Of a stretch of DNA of 64,000 bases, positions 58,481 to 64,000 are shown in pieces. This stretch comes from Larix kaempferi (Eukaryota > Streptophyta > Pinopsida > Pinales > Pinaceae), in assembly GCA_027924585.1 (NCBI GenBank), contig BSBM01000252.1:930001-994000 (forward strand), in the 5' to 3' direction. A program made the translations under genes and the position numbers. How positions within the stretch are numbered: position 1 is the first letter of the stretch; the number at the start of each line of letters is the position of its first letter. Under the pieces are notes generated by a model. The model did no database searches, was not told the origin of the DNA, and saw nothing but the letters and a program-made list of their open reading frames with translations.

Positions 58481-61175
58481 ACAAAAATTTCTAACAGAGG
58501 GTGTGCAAGCATCAATGTGCAATTTAGCCAACCAAAAAATTGATCATAAATTGGGCATAAGGAAACCTTAGATGAAATAAAAAGTCTTTCATACTGGAAA
58601 CAATGCTCCCAATGCAATTGAATAGGTTTTAGAACCCAAAAACACTCATAAATGGTTGAACCATAAAGTGACTTTCGCCCCCCTTAACACTGGCATAAGA
58701 TTAAGAACACCCACAAGTGTAGAGCTTCCAAACCAAACCCAAATGCTTCCAAACACTCGAATCAATACAAATGGATTAATAACATACATAAGGGAATCAT
58801 ATGAAGGTTTCAGATCAGAACACTAAGTTTACACAACCGTTCAAACATAGTTACTCATAGATAGCCATTACTCATAGATTAACCAATGCTTGCATATTGG
58901 ACAACAGATATGGGGAAAAACACTGAGAATTTTATTATAAATGGGACAGCATCAGAGATTACATCAATGGATGCTACGAGAACTCAAAATATAGAAATAT
59001 CTACTGCAAAGAGAGTAGATATGGATGCTACAAAACCACAGAGAAATGAGGGAGAGTTACTGCTCCAAATGAGTGATTTTCGTCTACTGTTGCGCTCTCC
59101 ACAAGAAATATTTCGACCCCAAACTTCAAATATGCAACCAAGGGTGCACCCTCCATCAAATATCAGTGATAACCATCCATAAAAACAACCCCCAAAATAA
59201 CTGGATGACCACAAGTGCTCCCTCCTCAAGCAAGAACCAATACAAACAATGTGTTCCCGAAACACCACAAACTTCACACTGCTTCAACTGGAACTCGAAT
59301 ACACCATCAAGAATTTGACCCAACTACCGAACATGAACATAAACATATGCAATATTCTCTTTATAGAAATCAGAAGGTGACTTCTCCTCTCAATAATCAT
59401 CTATGAAGCACAATGAAGAGATATGGATGATCTCCTCCTCTCTACTAGCTAAGGTGGAATCTTTCACCACCGAAACTAGTTTACAATTGCAAGGGGCACA
59501 TATCCCAAGCTGGCAAGGGGCTCATATTCCAAAATATGAATAGCCACAAGAACTATTCAATATCTCAAAATCAAAATGACATGTTATCACATCCATAGTA
59601 GCCGGGATACCATGATTGCAGATCATTTTCCTGTATATTTTTTAGCCAGTCCTTTACACATTTTTTATGACATCAACCTATGATGAGCAACATTTTGATG
59701 ATCACTCACATATATTCAGTGGATCCATAGTTTGAAAAGTTACAATATCATGCCAGGACTGAGCCTCATGACCCCAGGTCGGTGACTGAGATAGCCATTC
59801 CTCTATAATCCAGAGCAGATTGATGACAATGCCCGTATTACATTTAGATGCAGTGCTTTAGTGTGGATCAGGTAGTTCAGATCAGGGACTCAGGTGCATA
59901 ATCCACCAAGTATATTTTGGCACATGTGGGTTTTTGATGTGCTCTTCCTCTTATATAAGTATTTTATGACTAGGTATATTGTAATGGTTGTTGTCTCTAC
60001 CTTATTTGATGCTTACTTGTTGTTTAGATTAAAAGTGGTTGGTTACTATTAACAAGAGGTTCTTGAATATACTCATTGGTCATACCCTTACTCCATAAAG
60101 TATTGACTTGTCCATTCCCTTATTTTAGGGCCTTTGCTATCCATGGCACCATTTGTCACTTTCTCTGTCCATCTGTTACCTTCCAGTTTTGGTTTTATCT
60201 CGACTCACACCTTAACTAGTGATCTTGAGGACTTCCCCCACTTAGGCCTCTGTGTTGGATAGATTCCCAGTTTGCATTGTGTCTCAGCTCTTAAGTGTGT
60301 GATTTTAGTCACAGTGGTTGTTCTCCTCTAGCCATTGAAACCAAGTATTCCTACAAACATTGTTGCTAAACACTACAACATCGGATCTTAAATGTTATAT
60401 CTAAGGGATGCTTAGTCAACAGAAACAGTATTGCTAAACACTAACTATACATATCTATATTAACTAGTCAGTGGCCAAGGGACGCACACTCACGCTTTGT
60501 ATGGTGTAAGGTCGTTTTCCTCTATAGGGAAACAGGGTGGTCACTCCATCGCACCTATGGACGATGGAAGACAATGGAGGTCATATCGAGTCATTATCTG
60601 AGGCCTGCCAGGCTATTAAGGGAACTTGCTCTTGGAGGCTGGCTAGTGAAAATCTATGAAATGAAATAAATGTGAAATCTGAAATGTCAAAGCTAAAAAA
60701 TAATAATGCTTTAAAGGTTGCTTGTCTAGAGTCTCTTGGAAGCATTCTCATCACTCTACCCATTTGTGAGACACCACCATTCCTCATGTTATCTTCTATC
60801 TAGTATATGTCTAGGTGGTCTCCTTGGTTCCTTCATCTGATAGATTGTAGTGTTGCGGTTGTTGAGTCCTTCCCCTAGCCTATCCTTCATTTTTCCACCT
60901 TCACCCATGGTTAGCAAATTGTTCAATTTAGTAAACGAGTAAACACTTGAAAATTATGTTTTTAGTAGCTAGTTACTTTGATCTAGAGTTATCTTATTTA
61001 TATTATTTACATGCTTAAGCCAGTTAAACATCATTCTATGCTTTGGTATAGCTATTGATATAATTGCAGGAGCATATCATTATAACCACTTGCACTTGCA
61101 ACAATAATTATTCATGGTCTGGATCATTATTTTTATCATTCTTGACCTAGTCAACCCAGTTTGACCAAGCCAACT
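58481..61175. other. Unclassified DNA, no gene seen
   Basis: Frames of up to 98 codons (58886-59182 and others) have no known motif and overlap one another on both strands. No LTR, tRNA or repeat was recognised. Confidence 0.4.
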
Positions 61176-61414
61176 TGTAACAACAAAATAATAATAAATT
61201 AATATTAACTATTAATATTAATCTATTAATTAAACAAATATCAATAGTCGTGAGCTTTTGTCGAAAAGGTACATGACGGGCCTATAAAAGCCCCAAACTA
61301 TGTAACCATTATCATCTATCATACATTCCATTTTACACTACTACTTAGCCATTTATGGCGTTTATATGTTACTTGTACTGGTTATTTACTTAGTAAGGAA
61401 CTCTTGTTCCTTCA
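61176..61414 (+). repeat. 5' LTR of compact element
   Basis: 239 bp, starting tgtaacaac and ending tccttca, with TATA box ctataaaag at 61282-61290. Confidence 0.9.
61282..61290 (+). promoter_or_regulatory. TATA box in compact element LTR
   Basis: ctataaaag in a GC-richer context, conserved in the 3' LTR at about 63873. Confidence 0.6.
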
Positions 61415-61415
61415 T

Positions 61416-61428
61416 TGGTATTAGAGCC
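61416..61428 (+). other. Primer binding site, compact element
   Basis: TGGTATTAGAGCC is one mismatch from the standard initiator tRNA-Met site and starts 1 bp after the LTR. Confidence 0.8.
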
Positions 61429-61439
61429 CATTCTTGGGC

Positions 61440-62560
61440 ATGCGATTCCAGCTGCTGGCTACTAGTGAGAGTTTCTCTCGTCGATTGGTCCTTGACCAGA
61501 TATCGAGCTTTTGGCCCCTCCTCCTCCCTATTCCCCAACTCCCCCACGCCTCCAGCACTACACCACTCCTTCCCTCCTTCCATCTCCATTATATTCCTTG
61601 TCCACCAGCTACAACCATTGATCCTTGCTCCAACCTCCTTTCTTCATCACGTACTCAAATTACTCACCAGCTCCTTACTCTACGCCCTTTGTTTCTCCCT
61701 TCACTGCCTTACCCTCCATTCCCTTCGTGTCTCCTCGTCACTTTCCACCCACGATGTCCATTTTCCCTCGTCCACCTCTGACCGCTCCACTATTCCAATG
61801 CATCTCCCCCCCCCACCTCCTGCGTGCCTCCTGCATCCCCGCGCTCTTCATTCCTCCCTTCGCCTGCTACCATCTCTGCTCCCATCTGCAACCTCTTCGC
61901 CTGCGTGCTTCCTTCACTCCATCTGCTCCATGTTGTTGCGCCGTCCACTCCATCCACCTGGTCAATGCCGCCACGTCCACTCCCTCTCACTGCGTCCTCC
62001 TCTGCCTCCTCACTACGTTCTCCTCCGTCATCCCTCCAATACTCCACCGCCCCACTCCACCCACATGCCTCCACACCCGTGCCTTCCCCACGCCATTCCT
62101 CTCCGGTTTCCCCTCTGTGCTCCCTCAAACGCACATCTCCAAGTGCCCTATTTTCCTACGGCATCACGCCCTTGACCAAAGCACTCTTGCTCGACGCGCT
62201 TCTCGCAGCCATTCAAACCCTAATTTTTCAATAAAAATTCAAATATTATATAATATTGTTATTATTATAATATTTTATTATTATTAAAGCTCTATTATCC
62301 CAACATTTAAAAAAATATTATAATACTATTATTATTATAATATTTGTTTAAATCCCTCATCCCTTAATTCAAGAACCTTATTATTATAATTATAATTTTT
62401 GAAATAATAATTATTTAAAAAAAAGGGAAAAAAGACAAGAAGTAGTCAAGTAAAGTCGTCAAAGAAGTAAAAAATTCTATCACCGAAAAAATCAAAAGAA
62501 GACCAGGAAGACTCATCAAGCAATCGAAATCCGCTATCAAACAAGAAGACCAGGTCAAAG
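61440..62560 (+). other. C-rich then AT-rich leader of compact element
   Basis: From 61510 to about 62215 the sense strand is strikingly rich in C and T. It switches at about 62220 to an A/T-rich block until 62430. Long proline/serine-rich frames here (up to 269 codons) overlap in all frames and reflect composition. Confidence 0.6.
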
Positions 62561-62576
62561 TTGGAATTCGGAAGTC

Positions 62577-63540
62577 ATGGCAACGATGATAGCAGAGTTA
62601 CAATCGCAGTTACGAGTAGTTTCGGCTCAACTAGAACAGTGTCAGGCAACCAATAATAGTCTAGTGTTCAAAAATTGCAAGCAAACACTAAATATTACTA
62701 AGTCAGAATTGAATATTCAATTTTTGGAAGATAGTAAAAAAAGACTCATAAAAAGGTTAGGAGATAAAGATGAGAAAATATCATGTTTGGAAAGTATCAT
62801 TCAAAAACTTGAAGACCAGATAAAAAAACCAAACAAAGTCGAAGAATATTCGTATGGAAATAGTGTCGACTTAGAAGAGGAAATTAGTTGTCTAAACAAA
62901 GTCATCATTGACAAAGAAGACGAATTGGTGCAAGTACATGAAAAGCTAAAAAATCAGAAACTGAGTCACATCATCATCAACAGCAAAAAGAAAAACTCCA
63001 GCAGCAGTATGACGACTGTAAGAAGACACATAAGTTGGAACTAACAAAAGTCAACAATGTGTTATCAAGCAATACCGAAGAGATTTTTCGTCTATGAAAT
63101 CATAACAAAACACTGATTACAAAAATTAAAAAACAATAGTAAGATGGAACACTCCGGTGAAGACCTCGAAGGAAGAATACTGGAAAAGCAGGAAGAAAAC
63201 CAGTGTCTAAAGAATCGTAATCAGGAACTAGAGAATCTAATAAAAAAGTTAGAAATTGACAAAAAGTCGCAAGATGAAATAATCGAAAAGATTCAGAATC
63301 ATAAAAATCTACTGGAGAACCAAGAAGCGCAAATCCAGGAAGATGCATCCAAAAATCAAGTCGAGGAAGTGAAGGCAGTCCTCGCCGCAGTTCAAAAGAA
63401 AGAAAAACAAACAACACATATGCCTTACAGACATCCCAATTATAATCGTCATTTTGACCAACGACAGGGTCAAAACGAGCACTCACAGAAGAATTATGTT
63501 GACATGAGAAAAGATCGACATACTAAGCAACAATTGAAAC
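62577..63540 (+). pseudogene. Coiled-coil (gag-like) frame of compact element
   Basis: The frame starts at ATG 62577 with MIAELQSQLRVVSAQLEQCQ and continues through Lys/Glu-rich heptads. Near 62990 the coiled-coil pattern moves to another frame (QQQKEKLQQQYDDCKK), with stops near 63096 and 63135. It then returns to the first frame at about 63144 (EENQCLKNRNQELENL). It ends in a basic His/Asn/Gln-rich region (63420-63540). No zinc knuckle is visible. The position after leader and primer site suggests gag, but the sequence gives no direct proof. The breaks make it non-functional as read. Confidence 0.55.
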
Positions 63541-63646
63541 GACCCGTCCCACAAAATGATCTTAGAGCTTCGATAAAAATAGATCTGGGATGGACCACAA
63601 CATATACGATGCGACAATTCTCCTTGGGAATCCGTAACTCGTATCG

Positions 63647-63772
63647 TCTCATTTCATCAAGTGTCGCAATTACAAAAGGAAAGGACCCCGAGACGACAGT
63701 TCAAGGGAATTCATACACTGTTTTCAATACAACTTTGAGGACAAAGCTTCCCTTAAGGGGAAGGCAATGTAA
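63647..63772 (+). pseudogene. Chromodomain-like pol C-terminus
   Basis: In one frame this reads FIKCRNYKRK, a DDSSRE block, FQYNFEDKASLKGKAM and stop. It fits the end of plant chromovirus pol proteins (a chromodomain tail followed by an E-D-K-x-x-L-K-G motif). The stop overlaps the first bases of the 3' LTR. The coiled-coil frame upstream is in a different phase, so RT and integrase were presumably deleted and the ends joined. Confidence 0.5.
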
Positions 63773-64000
63773 CAACAAAATAATAATAAATTAATATTAA
63801 CTATTAATATTAACTATTAATTAAACAAATATCAATAGTCGTGACCTTTTGTTGAAAAGGTACATGATGGGCCTATAAAAGCCCCAAACTATGTAACCAT
63901 TATCATCTATCATACATTCCATTTTACACTACTGCTTAGCCATTTATGGTGTTTATACGTTACTTGTACTGGTTATTTACTTAGTAAGGAACTACTCTTG
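63768..64000 (+). repeat. 3' LTR of compact element (partial)
   Basis: The first 233 bp match 61176-61400 and the window ends before the terminus. A purine-rich cttaaggggaaggcaa (63752-63767) precedes it. Confidence 0.9.

Larger units (their letters stand above)
61176..64000 (+). mobile_element. Compact gypsy-derived LTR element (3' end cut by window)
   Basis: The LTRs at 61176-61414 (239 bp) and 63768-64000 (incomplete) differ by about six substitutions and two small indels. The interior of 2.35 kb holds a C-rich leader, an AT-rich block, a decayed coiled-coil frame (62577-63540) and a 42-codon chromodomain-like pol tail (63647-63772). Protease, RT and integrase are absent. The left flank is caact; the right TSD is outside the window. 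It seems to be an internal-deletion derivative of a chromovirus with the same leader plan as the element at 5695. Confidence 0.85.

Noticed and set aside
58886-59318. Overlapping frames of 81 to 98 codons on both strands
   Set aside because: No motif, and several equally long frames overlap, as expected by chance.
61366-62287. Long Pro/Ser-rich frames of up to 269 codons
   Set aside because: Three overlapping frames of similar character in a C/T-rich leader, one beginning inside the LTR. There is no domain and no sign of codon selection.

Overview
This 64 kb window looks like nuclear DNA of a seed plant, most likely a conifer or another gymnosperm. It is AT-rich, nearly all of it is transposable elements or their remains, and no intact host gene was found. 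The clearest taxonomic hint is a Penelope-like element with a GIY-YIG endonuclease at the left end. Endonuclease-bearing Penelope elements are typical of animals, and among land plants they are known mainly from conifers, where a horizontal transfer from arthropods has been proposed.

Layout, left to right. 1-1913: no gene recognised. 1914-3578: 5'-truncated Penelope-like element with one nonsense codon, followed by an (AT)n tract. 4524-5234: decayed class III peroxidase gene that still shows an exon/intron junction; this is the only host-gene remnant found. 5695-11187: well preserved Ty3/gypsy element on the minus strand, with 193 bp LTRs, TSD acagt, a continuous 1446-codon gag-pol, and a damaged chromodomain end. 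12575-19744: L1-type LINE with a 17 bp TSD, two ORFs joined by an ATGA overlap, many stops and frameshifts. 19762-24680: unclassified repeats and tandem arrays. 25279-33324: element A, a large LTR element without pol, TSD ttgag, carrying an unfamiliar open reading frame and an 883 bp internal tandem duplication. Its insertion probably split an older minus-strand LINE fragment (24677-25278 and 33325-35153). 35153-37600: gypsy integrase and gag remnants. 38466-40394: LTR-like block with a decayed coiled-coil coding frame. 42243-49248: Ty1/copia element on the minus strand, with a 2.03 kb solo LTR (same family as element B) inserted in its 3' LTR. 49779-51282: gypsy remnant. 51723-58475: element B, second and better copy of the family of element A, TSD atgac, whose reading frame spans 920 codons with a single stop. 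61176-64000: compact LTR element with a coiled-coil frame fused to a chromodomain-like pol tail; its 3' LTR runs off the window.

The most interesting system is the family of elements A and B plus the solo LTR. It has about 2 kb LTRs, initiator-Met-type primer site, no recognisable reverse transcriptase or integrase, and one long conserved protein frame of unknown function with a gag-type zinc knuckle, an internal 60-residue repeat and a YFDD-containing segment. Such elements presumably depend on enzymes supplied by related autonomous elements. All names come from reading motifs by eye; no database search was possible.
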